From Candidatus Dormiibacterota bacterium (GTDB lineage Bacteria > Chloroflexota > Dormibacteria > Aeolococcales > Aeolococcaceae): a stretch of 64,000 nt of DNA. A program made the position numbers and the translations under genes. Positions 1 to 8,340 of this stretch are shown in pieces. The stretch is taken from the NCBI GenBank assembly GCA_003162415.1, contig PMOL01000009.1:195719-259718 (forward strand), given 5' to 3'. Under the pieces are notes generated by a model. The model did no database searches, was not told the origin of the DNA, and worked only from the letters and a program-made list of their open reading frames with translations. Within the stretch, counting starts at the first letter, position 1; every line of letters begins with the position of its first letter.

Positions 1-3
1 GAC

Positions 4-1161
4 GTGGCCGTTGTCGGCCTCGGCGCAGCCGGTGCGGCGACCCTCTACCAGCTGGCGCGGCGCGGGATCAGCGCGGTGGGCATCGATCGATTCTCCCCGC
101 CGCACATCTACGGCTCGACGCACGGGGATACACGCATCACCCGTGAGGCGATCGGCGAGGGCGAGGCATACACGCCGCTGGTCCAGCGGTCGCACGCAAT
201 CTGGCGCGAGCTCGAGGCCGAAACGGGTCAACAGCTGCTCACGCAATGCGGCGGACTGATCCTCGAGTCGGCCGGCGGGGGAGCTGCCGGGCACCATCGT
301 CACGAGTTCCTGGCCAGTACCATCGCCTGCGCGAACCGATACGGGATCAAGCACGAGCTCCTCTCCGCCGCGGACGTGGCCGGCCGGTTCCCGCAGTTCG
401 GCTTGGACGGTAATGAATCCGCCTACTACGAACCCACCGCCGGCTTCGTCCGTCCGGAGCGCTGCGTCGAGGCGCAGCTGACGGTCGCGGGTCGCCTCGG
501 CGCAGAGATTCGCCGTGACGAGCGGGTCCTCGCCGTCGAGTCGTCCGCGACCGGCGTGCGACTGCGGACCGACCGCGGCGTCGTCGAAGCGGGCAGGGTC
601 GTGCTCGCGGTGGGAGCGTGGGTTCGCGACTTCGTCGCGGCGGAGCAGGTGCAGCTGTTCAACGTCTACAGGCAGGTGCTCCAGTGGTACGAGCTGAAGC
701 CGAATGCGGTCGATCACACGCCGGGCGCCATGCCAGTCTTCATCTGGGGATTGAGCGACGGCAACGCGTTCTACGGTTTCCCGGCGATCGATGGCACCCG
801 CGAGATCAAGGTCGCCAACGAGCAACTCGACACCGCAACCGGCGCGGACGAAGCGTCGCTCGAGGTTGATCCCGATGAGCCGCGTCAGCTGTATGACTCA
901 CTGATCGGCAAGCGACTCCCGGGGCTTTCGCCGCACTGCCTGCGTGCGGTGCGCTGCCTCTACACGGTCACGCCGGACGCCAACTTCGTCATCGACGACC
1001 ACCCGGATCTCCCTGGCGTGCTGCTGGTCTCGCCCTGCTCGGGGCACGGGTTCAAGCACTCGGCCGGCCTCGGCGAGGCGATCGCCCAGCGCATCACCGC
1101 GGGCGAGAGCGACGCGGATCTCTCGCCGTTCCGGCTCGATCGATTCGGAGCCGCCGTCTAG
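4..1161 (+). CDS. FAD-dependent oxidoreductase, monomeric sarcosine oxidase / N-methyltryptophan oxidase-like; 5' end probably outside the window
   Basis: N-terminal VAVVGLGAAGAATLYQLARRG dinucleotide-binding motif, GSTHGDTRITREA, C-terminal CSGHGFKHSAGLGEAIA; coding frame is open to the window edge. Confidence 0.85.
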   Translation: MAVVGLGAAGAATLYQLARRGISAVGIDRFSPPHIYGSTHGDTRITREAIGEGEAYTPLVQRSHAIWRELEAETGQQLLTQCGGLILESAGGGAAGHHRHEFLASTIACANRYGIKHELLSAADVAGRFPQFGLDGNESAYYEPTAGFVRPERCVEAQLTVAGRLGAEIRRDERVLAVESSATGVRLRTDRGVVEAGRVVLAVGAWVRDFVAAEQVQLFNVYRQVLQWYELKPNAVDHTPGAMPVFIWGLSDGNAFYGFPAIDGTREIKVANEQLDTATGADEASLEVDPDEPRQLYDSLIGKRLPGLSPHCLRAVRCLYTVTPDANFVIDDHPDLPGVLLVSPCSGHGFKHSAGLGEAIAQRITAGESDADLSPFRLDRFGAAV

Positions 1162-1478
1162 AGCTTCCGCGCTTTGACCGCGGTCCCGTAGGCGCAGATC
1201 TCGGTCCAGGTCCCGCCCATCTCCGATGTGTCGAATCGCATCGCGACGATGGCGTCGCCGCCCTTGGCCGTGGCCTCGCCACACATGCGCGCGATGACCT
1301 CCTGGCGGCTCTGCGCGAGGTTCTGAGTCATGCCCTTCAACTCGCCACCCATGAGCGATTTCAGGCCGGCGCCGAACTGGGAGCCGATGTTCCGGGAACG
1401 GACCGTGAGCCCGAAGACCTCACCGAGAACCTCGGTGATCTCATAACCGGGCAGGTCATTGGCGGTGCTGATAAGCAT
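1158..1478 (-). CDS. YbjQ/UPF0145 family protein
   Basis: MLISTANDLPGYEITEVLGEVFGLTVRSRNIG...GGDAIVAMRFDTSEMGG...AYGTAV pattern typical of YbjQ; SD-like ggagg upstream of the internal ATG. Confidence 0.85.
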   Translation of the reverse strand: MLISTANDLPGYEITEVLGEVFGLTVRSRNIGSQFGAGLKSLMGGELKGMTQNLAQSRQEVIARMCGEATAKGGDAIVAMRFDTSEMGGTWTEICAYGTAVKARKL

Positions 1479-1586
1479 GGGCGTGCCTCCTGGTGAACCC
1501 TGCATGGGTCGGCTTGTCTGGCGACCTCTCTTCGTGATACCCAGGACTCCGCCGTCCCAGGCAGTGCGGCGCCCTTGCGCCGACGG

Positions 1587-2237
1587 TCAAGCCTGCATTC
1601 GGGCCAGGGATTCACGCTCCGACTGTGCTCGCGCGGAGAACCAGGCGAGCGCCGCCGGCAGCACGAACGGCACCATCAGCAGGCGCAGCCAGTCCCAGAG
1701 CGTATTGCCGCGGAAGCCGGTCCAACCCCAGTCCAGGGCGTACCCACCCAGGACCACCACCACGAAGACGGCCAGCCCCGCCAAACCGACCGCGCGCCAC
1801 CGACCCTCGAAGCGCTTGTTGGTCGCGAACCACAGTGGCAGTGAGGCGACGACCACGGGCAGCGCGAGCAACTCGAGCCAGTCCCAAAGTGTGTTGCCCT
1901 TGAAGCCGGTCCACCCCCAGTCGAGGGCATAGCCACCCACGACCAGGACGACGAACGCGAGGCCGACGATGCCGAAGACCACGTGCCACTCCATCATCCA
2001 GCGCTGCCGCGTCCGATACCAGATCGGTAGCGTCGCGAGCACCACCGGGAGCACGATCACGTGCAGGAGATCCCACAGTTGATCGCTCGGCTTCACGCCG
2101 GTCCACGACCAGTGGAACTCGTAGCCGCCGAGGAGCGCGATGGTCAGTGCCACCACGCCGCCCGGGAGCACCCACTTGATCAGCGGAGACAGCGGCTCCG
2201 GGCGAGGCGCCGCGGTCCGGGCTCGAACGAGATCCAT
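1587..2237 (-). CDS. Membrane protein built from three internal repeats (GYxxDWGWTGFxGNTLWDWLxLLxxPVV)
   Basis: Three tandem copies of a TM-Trp-rich module in the translation. Confidence 0.75.
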   Translation of the reverse strand: MDLVRARTAAPRPEPLSPLIKWVLPGGVVALTIALLGGYEFHWSWTGVKPSDQLWDLLHVIVLPVVLATLPIWYRTRQRWMMEWHVVFGIVGLAFVVLVVGGYALDWGWTGFKGNTLWDWLELLALPVVVASLPLWFATNKRFEGRWRAVGLAGLAVFVVVVLGGYALDWGWTGFRGNTLWDWLRLLMVPFVLPAALAWFSARAQSERESLARMQA

Positions 2238-2309
2238 GCCGGCAATGATGCCGCGCTGACCGGCGGATGCGGCGACAGCGACGAGGAGTTCGCCGTCGCC
2301 TCACCCTGC

Positions 2310-2669
2310 TCAGCGTATGGAGCAGGAAAGGTTGGCGGACACCAGTGAGCCAGTGGTGACCATCACCACCTGGCTTGAGCAGGGGACATCTGCACCAGAG
2401 GCCTCGGCTAGCAGATATCGCCCGGGGGGCAGGTCAATGCGCACGGTGACGCCTTCATCGCCGGTCACAACCCGACGGCTCTCGGAGAATCCAGTTGAGG
2501 TAGCGGTGAGGGTCACTGGGATGTGTGGCTGAGTGACTATCCCCGGCGGCCCGCCCACCAAGCTCACGTCAGCAACGACGCCCGATTGCTGCACAGGTGG
2601 CGAGCCGCAGCCGTGGGCGAGCAGAGCGAGTAAAGGTATGCCCATCGAAACCAGCCGAGACTTGCGCAT
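2310..2669 (-). CDS. Putative lipoprotein
   Basis: MRKSRLVSMGIPLLALLAHGCGS signal peptide with lipobox-like Cys. Confidence 0.55.
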   Translation of the reverse strand: MRKSRLVSMGIPLLALLAHGCGSPPVQQSGVVADVSLVGGPPGIVTQPHIPVTLTATSTGFSESRRVVTGDEGVTVRIDLPPGRYLLAEASGADVPCSSQVVMVTTGSLVSANLSCSIR

Positions 2670-2731
2670 GTGGTCTCCGAGCGTACCAGCCGCTCAGTGC
2701 CAGCACGTGCGAGGGACAGCACGAGCCGTAA

Positions 2732-2758
2732 CGTGCCGGGAGAGGGAGTCGAACCCTC
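2732..2758 (+). repeat. Left attachment core (tRNA-Leu 3'-end fragment)
   Basis: 27/27 identity to 13667..13693. Confidence 0.9.
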
Positions 2759-2837
2759 GCCGGGGGAAGCGGAAACCCCGGTCCTGAATTGCCAGGGGTG
2801 GTCAGAACGCGTCAAGTGTAGCCATGGGTTGACCCCT

Positions 2838-2859
2838 GAAATGGACACGAAATGGACAG
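2838..2859 (+). promoter_or_regulatory. Candidate integrase arm-type sites (left): gaaatggaca c gaaatggaca g
   Basis: Two 10-mers at 11-bp spacing; identical 22-mer at 13610..13631. Confidence 0.65.
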
Positions 2860-2942
2860 ACTTTGGAGAAGGCGGCTTGCAGAAGGCACTTGTTCTCGCC
2901 TAAGATGGGCTGGAATCGGGAGAGGGCTGGGGGTTTCAGGTA

Positions 2943-4187
2943 GTGGGTTCGAGCAGATTCAAAGGTGGAAACAGATCAGAGATGTTCACAGCACTCCCTC
3001 GAATCAGTCAGGTGTCGCGTATTCGGGCGGTCGCTGTGCTTGTGGGACTTGTCCTCGCAGCCGCCCTTACTCCGATGACTGCAGTCAGAGCCAGTTCCTC
3101 GGTTTTGACAGCCGCAACTCCTAGGCATTTGCTCGCTAAGTTGAGTGGGGCATCCGCTGGCGACCAATTTGGTGATGCCATTGCCGTGTCAAGTACAACC
3201 GCGGTGATCGGCGCCGACGGTGCAGGATCGAATGCCGGCGCGGCTTACATCTACACCAGGACCTCGCTCGGATGGAACACGACCCCGACCGCCGTGCTTC
3301 ACGGGGTCACGGCGGGTGACGAGTTCGGGGTATCCGTAGCTATTTCGGGAGCGACGGTGGCAATCGGTGCACAAGGTCGCAATTCCGGTACTGGGGCCGT
3401 ATATCTCTACACAGAGACAGCCAGCGGATGGGAAACAACTCCGACCGCTGTATTCAATGGACCTCACGCGCAGGAGCAATTCGGCAGTGCGGTTGCGCTG
3501 TCGAAGGGCGGCCTTCTCGTCGGAACGGGGAACTACGCAGCCTACCTATTTGCAGAAACGTCTAACGGTTGGAACAAGGCTCCGACTGCGGTGTTTTACC
3601 CCGTCGGGTGCAGCTTCGAAGGCTTCGGGAACGCGGTCGCGCTGGAGGGCAAGTACGCGGTGGTCGGAGCCCCGTCCACTGGCACGTGTTCAGAGGCTTA
3701 CATCTACACGAAGGCGAGTGCGGGCTGGAATACGGCCCCGACCGTAATTCTCGCTGATAAGTCGACATATTCTGTATTTGGCGCCTTTCTTGCTATGAGC
3801 GGCACAACCCTCGTCGTGGGCGCCGTATTTCAGAACAACAACAACGGTGCTGCGTTTGTGTTTACGAGAGGCGCTGCGGGATGGGCGACAACGCCGGCAC
3901 TTGCTGTCCACGGAGACAAAGGGTCCGAGTTGGGGAAGTCGGTCACCATATTGGGAGGCCGCGTTGGGGTCGGCGCCATCAATAATTTATACGGAAACGG
4001 CGTGGGCGCGGCCTACGAGTTTGTCAAGTCTCAGTCCGGCTGGGACAGCAAGCCGGCGCTCGTTCTGCATAGCTTCGTGGCAGGAGATGACTTCGGGTAT
4101 TCGATGGCGTTATCAACGGGCACAGTATTCGTAGGTGCCCCCGCGTTCAACCCTCTTTCAGGCGCCGTTTACATATTCAGCAGTTGA
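2943..4187 (+). CDS. Secreted FG-GAP repeat (integrin-alpha-like) seven-bladed beta-propeller protein; start may be 2982
   Basis: Seven repeats of the form GDxFGxxVAxSGxTxxVGA...GAxYxYTxxxxGWxTxPTAVL after a signal peptide. Confidence 0.8.
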   Translation: MGSSRFKGGNRSEMFTALPRISQVSRIRAVAVLVGLVLAAALTPMTAVRASSSVLTAATPRHLLAKLSGASAGDQFGDAIAVSSTTAVIGADGAGSNAGAAYIYTRTSLGWNTTPTAVLHGVTAGDEFGVSVAISGATVAIGAQGRNSGTGAVYLYTETASGWETTPTAVFNGPHAQEQFGSAVALSKGGLLVGTGNYAAYLFAETSNGWNKAPTAVFYPVGCSFEGFGNAVALEGKYAVVGAPSTGTCSEAYIYTKASAGWNTAPTVILADKSTYSVFGAFLAMSGTTLVVGAVFQNNNNGAAFVFTRGAAGWATTPALAVHGDKGSELGKSVTILGGRVGVGAINNLYGNGVGAAYEFVKSQSGWDSKPALVLHSFVAGDDFGYSMALSTGTVFVGAPAFNPLSGAVYIFSS

Positions 4188-4346
4188 CGGCCACGGCAAC
4201 CGCTAGTGGCCGACGAGCGGAGTGCTCGCTCGCGGCATCGCGACGGCACCTCGCGGTAGCCTTCGCTGACAGCTCTGTATCCGATGACTGCGGATGGGAG
4301 CTAGGGTCACACTCCCAGAGGACCAGCTCAGGTATCGACCGAGGCG

Positions 4347-4988
4347 CTACGCTGCGCGCAGAACGGCCCTGATGGTTGAGGTGTACCACTGGCTGCCGCC
4401 ATGGGCCGTTGGGATGGCCTTGGCGTTGAAGTAGGCAGCGATTGCTTGGAGCGTTTTACCCTGCGCACGCTGGCGCTTGATCGTTTTCACGACCGAAGCC
4501 GGCAGAACACGGGGCCTACCGCAATGAATGCCCTTCTTCTTGGCTACTGTCATGGCCGCGACTGTCCTCTGGCCGATGAGTCGGCGTTCAAGCTGGGCAA
4601 AGGTGACAGCCATGTTCGCCATTGCTTCACCCATCGGTGTAGACAGGTCCAAGTCTAGATCGAGCACGCAAACATTGAATCGCTTGGATTGTGCGCGTTG
4701 GAGCAGCGATCCGAAGTCCACGACACTACGGCTGATGCGATCGAGCTTCGCGGCGACTACGCCCTGGGCATCCCCTGATTCGCAGGCCGCTACAGCGTGG
4801 TCATATCCCGGCCGCTTCCTGGTCGTTGCGGCGGACGCGATATCTTGAAAGACCTGTAGCAGGGTCCACCCGCGACGGATGCACTCACTCTCGATGGCAG
4901 CGGTCTGAGCCTCCAAGCTATGCCCGCTCGACCCCTGCTCGTCGGTTGACACCCGAACGTACCCGACAACTCGATCGCCCTGGTGCAC
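4347..4988 (-). CDS. Small serine recombinase (resolvase/invertase family)
   Basis: VVGYVRVSTDEQGSSGHSLEAQ catalytic Ser region, KLDRISRS, TPMGEAMANMAVTFAQLERRLIGQRT, C-terminal HTH. Confidence 0.93.
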   Translation of the reverse strand: MHQGDRVVGYVRVSTDEQGSSGHSLEAQTAAIESECIRRGWTLLQVFQDIASAATTRKRPGYDHAVAACESGDAQGVVAAKLDRISRSVVDFGSLLQRAQSKRFNVCVLDLDLDLSTPMGEAMANMAVTFAQLERRLIGQRTVAAMTVAKKKGIHCGRPRVLPASVVKTIKRQRAQGKTLQAIAAYFNAKAIPTAHGGSQWYTSTIRAVLRAA

Positions 4989-5209
4989 GCGGCGAGGGTA
5001 ACATAAAGGGAACCCTTAGTGTTATCGTATTCGACTCTCGCGCAAGCAAGGCAGCAACTTTCAGTCGCAACAAATACACATAGTCGATAAAATCACTCGG
5101 CTACGTGAAGCCGAACACCGTGACTTACGTTCGGACCCTAGTCATCCGGGTGTGTGCAACTGCCTTCGCACGCGGCGTGGGCAGCCTCGAACGCACACTG
5201 GGAGTTGGC

Positions 5210-6229
5210 ATGGCAGGGAATAAGGCAACCGGCCCGTCGGAATCTTCAAACGATCCGAACTACTATTGGGCCTGGGTCAAAAAGTCCTTCGGGCTGGTCG
5301 CCGCCGATGCGACCAGCCACGGCCGGTTGCTCTTCGCGGCGTTGTTAGCAGCAATCGTCGGACCTGCCTTGGTTCGATTCGGCCTATCCTTCAGCAGTCA
5401 GCCGTCGGCTGTACTTGCAAAGATCCAGGCGCAGATCTCCGCCGACCTAGGCGCGAACCTGTTGGTCACCGGGATTGTGCTCGCCTTCGCCGTGGTGCTT
5501 TTGGTCTTAGGCGGACTATTTCGCGCTCCTAGCTACCTCAACCATGAGCAGTCGTTGACGGTAGAACACCTGCGTGCGGAGATTGTTCTTCAGACCGATG
5601 CCCATGATGAACTTCACCGGAAGGTCAGGGAGTTGGAGGACAAACTCTCGCGAAAGCCGCTGGACCCGAAGCATGAGGACGATCTGCGCAGCATCATCGA
5701 TAAGCTTCTCATCCACCCGGCAAATCTCGATGCGAGAGAAGGGCTGCTCGTCCTCGATCTGGAAGCCCATCAGCCAAAACGAGAAGTGTGGAGCCTCCGG
5801 AAGGAACTATTGGACATGAGCGCCAGATCACAACAAGCCTACAAAGCCTTTGACGACCAACTCGTCGGCGAACTAGATCGGCTTGATTTTGGACCATATC
5901 GGCGGTGGGTGGAGCAAATAGCGGCAACGCGAAGGACGCTACCGAAGCAAGCTCCACCACCGTGGGCGTGGAATTGTGTGACCAGTGGCGGCTCGACTGA
6001 TCTGCGGCTCGATAACTGGCCTGTCGCCCGAGTAACAACCGTGGAGGAGGCCCTAGCCGCGTACAACAAAGTGATCGAGCTGTGGAATGCAGTGCCCGAT
6101 TGGGAAACGTACAAAGCCCTCTGGCATTCGGATCCTCAATACTCGCAGGTGAAACAATCCCTCGCCGACGAGATCGCTGACCTAAAATTGACAAACTTTG
6201 CCGGTACGGGACCGTGCGAGCATTGCTAG
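5210..6229 (+). CDS. Hypothetical protein with two TM segments and a coiled coil
   Basis: ORF 5105..6229; hydrophobic LLFAALLAAIVGPALV and NLLVTGIVLAFAVVLLVLGGLF followed by a charged heptad-like region; ATG at 5210 is a plausible start. Confidence 0.6.
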   Translation: MAGNKATGPSESSNDPNYYWAWVKKSFGLVAADATSHGRLLFAALLAAIVGPALVRFGLSFSSQPSAVLAKIQAQISADLGANLLVTGIVLAFAVVLLVLGGLFRAPSYLNHEQSLTVEHLRAEIVLQTDAHDELHRKVRELEDKLSRKPLDPKHEDDLRSIIDKLLIHPANLDAREGLLVLDLEAHQPKREVWSLRKELLDMSARSQQAYKAFDDQLVGELDRLDFGPYRRWVEQIAATRRTLPKQAPPPWAWNCVTSGGSTDLRLDNWPVARVTTVEEALAAYNKVIELWNAVPDWETYKALWHSDPQYSQVKQSLADEIADLKLTNFAGTGPCEHC

Positions 6230-6402
6230 CCAACGCTGTTCGGTAGGGCAGGTCGGCAAGCCGGACCGCGGGACTTCACAAGTAAGGGTGATGATCTCTT
6301 CGATCTTGCCGACCTAATCGCTGATGTCAGCCGCATTCGCAGGGGTTATGGCACATGGCTTGACGAGGCTCAGGTCTACAGGAATGACGACAGAGAGGTC
6401 GC

Positions 6403-6810
6403 ATGGCAGACAAACAGCCGGCACCGGAGCATCAGATCACGGTTGACAACGAAGGCGGCCTCCACTTCGACGGGTCAGCTGAGGAGCTGCATTCCTACGT
6501 AGACACGCTCAACCAGAGCGTTGCCTCGATGTACGCTCGCTGGGAGAAGTACCTGAATGCCCAAGAACTCAGCCGTGTCGGTGAGATTCGCGAATGGTGG
6601 CACGAGGACAGTGCAGAACGTGAAGAACTCACTGCAGAGGGCTGGCCACCTAATGGCTCGTTTCCAGAGCCTGGTACTAGAGCGTTCGAGTACATGAGAG
6701 AGATTGCGCAGTTCCATCGGGTCGCCGAGGACCGGATGATCGCAGAGGCAGAAAACCGGGAAGAAGAAGGGGCGGAAGCAGGAACGAATCCTCTCACTTC
6801 TGCTCAGTAG
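6403..6810 (+). CDS. Hypothetical acidic protein
   Basis: 135-aa ORF, coding-like composition, follows 5210..6229 in the same orientation. Confidence 0.55.
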   Translation: MADKQPAPEHQITVDNEGGLHFDGSAEELHSYVDTLNQSVASMYARWEKYLNAQELSRVGEIREWWHEDSAEREELTAEGWPPNGSFPEPGTRAFEYMREIAQFHRVAEDRMIAEAENREEEGAEAGTNPLTSAQ

Positions 6811-8340
6811 ATCGTCCTATGAAGCTCCGACATCTTTGCCTTCTCCTTGTCCTCCCCACATTTACTATTTGCGAGGCAAATCTGGTAAGAAAGTGACATT
6901 CCGTATTCGACTTTTTGAATGGGTCGATCTTTTTGGTATCGACTGAGGAGTGTCTCCGGATATTCTTGGGGCTGGGTAGGACGGCCAGTATTCGGCTGAA
7001 AACTGCGACTGACCCTCATTACCTCCCGTATCGGAAAATGGAATACGAATAATTGCGGCACTGATGTTGGCTCGACGAAAACGACGGGGAAGCATCGTAA
7101 CTGCGTAGACGAGGTGTTAGAGAAGAACGATATTTTCTGCTACTCTTAAGATATTCGACGGCCACTGCACTTCTTGAGACTTGCGCGGTTCGGCCATCCC
7201 ATCATCAATTGTTTGAAAACATTAGGAGTAATTCCAAGGGTTAGATAGTTTCTACCGGCTGGGGAGACAGAATAAGCATGAGAGAGCTAAATCTGCGACC
7301 GTCATTGGCAACACCCGGCTGCATGGCATCCGTCCCTTCAGAGTAATGTCCTGAGAAAGTACCAGTTCCGAACGGGGGAAACCTTATTAGGAAGGGGGAA
7401 CCGTATCTAAAATACGGTTGAGACTTGCCCCGGTTTCATTGCCCGTCCCTCATCAACCCTACTCCCTATCGTTCGCTTCGCTCACTCAGTCGTCAGTAAG
7501 CACGTTCTGTGTCGTTCGCTTCGCTCACGACTTGCAGATTGATTGATGGGTATTGATTGAGGGGTAAAATCTAGCGTCGATTTATCACTATACCTTTGCG
7601 TTGTCCTGAATATGGCCTGGCCTTTACTGGTAGCGAAGCAAAAGGCGTTCCGGAAAGTGAGCAAGGTGAAGGGCATTGGTACGCCTGTTTTGTAATTTAC
7701 GTCCCCCGGAAATGCATATTGCCGTTTGGCTGCCGGCGAATTTCCAGACCGATATCCACCCGTGCCCTCGATGAGCGCAGCCCTGCGGAAATAATGCCGC
7801 CAAGCGTTCGGTCCATCGGGGTGATGCGCACCCTGGTAATAGGGCGGGTGGCGGAACAAGAAACGGTCATCGTGCCCAAGGGCTCGGGAATCGCGGAAGC
7901 GCGAAGGTCATGCAGCCCGGCCCCATGGAGCCGCTGCTCGATGGCCAGCCGGTAACCTTCGCTCGAAGGGATAGGGAGAGCCCGAGTGGGTCTACCCCCG
8001 AGGCGCATATTGTGACCTCGAAGCTGTCCCTCCGGGGTCTCTTTTCTCGTCTGTCTTTACGTTTCGAATACGCCGGCGATGATGTGCTCACCTTTGTCAA
8101 TGGAAGGAAGCAAGTCGGTCGATGACTACTCCCGAGCCGTCCCCCTAGCCAAGGGGCTGCAGTTTCGCCACGAACTATGCGGCAACTTTGTGGAGCGCAC
8201 ATCGACTTGGGTGCAGAAGAGCCTCGATCTTGCTGGATTTCGGTCTCCGCTCCAAGGAAAGCCAATTCGCGCGAGGCGACTTCACTATCGGCTTACCCTC
8301 CAGCCAGCCATCGCGCCAAGCAACCAGCAAAGTGCGCGCC

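Noticed and set aside
2732-2795. Apparent tRNA-like sequence at the left element end
   Set aside because: Only the T-arm/acceptor 3' portion matches tRNA-Leu; no anticodon arm. It is an attachment-site copy, not a tRNA gene.
7380-7440. Possible group II intron domain V (gaaccgtatctaaaatacggttga)
   Set aside because: Hairpin lacks the AGC triad and the two-nucleotide bulge of domain V, and there is no intron-encoded reverse transcriptase nearby.
7482-8008. Overlapping ORFs 7482..7859, 7697..8008 and 7596..7955
   Set aside because: Mutually overlapping frames on both strands with no recognisable motifs or clear start signals; treated as non-coding.
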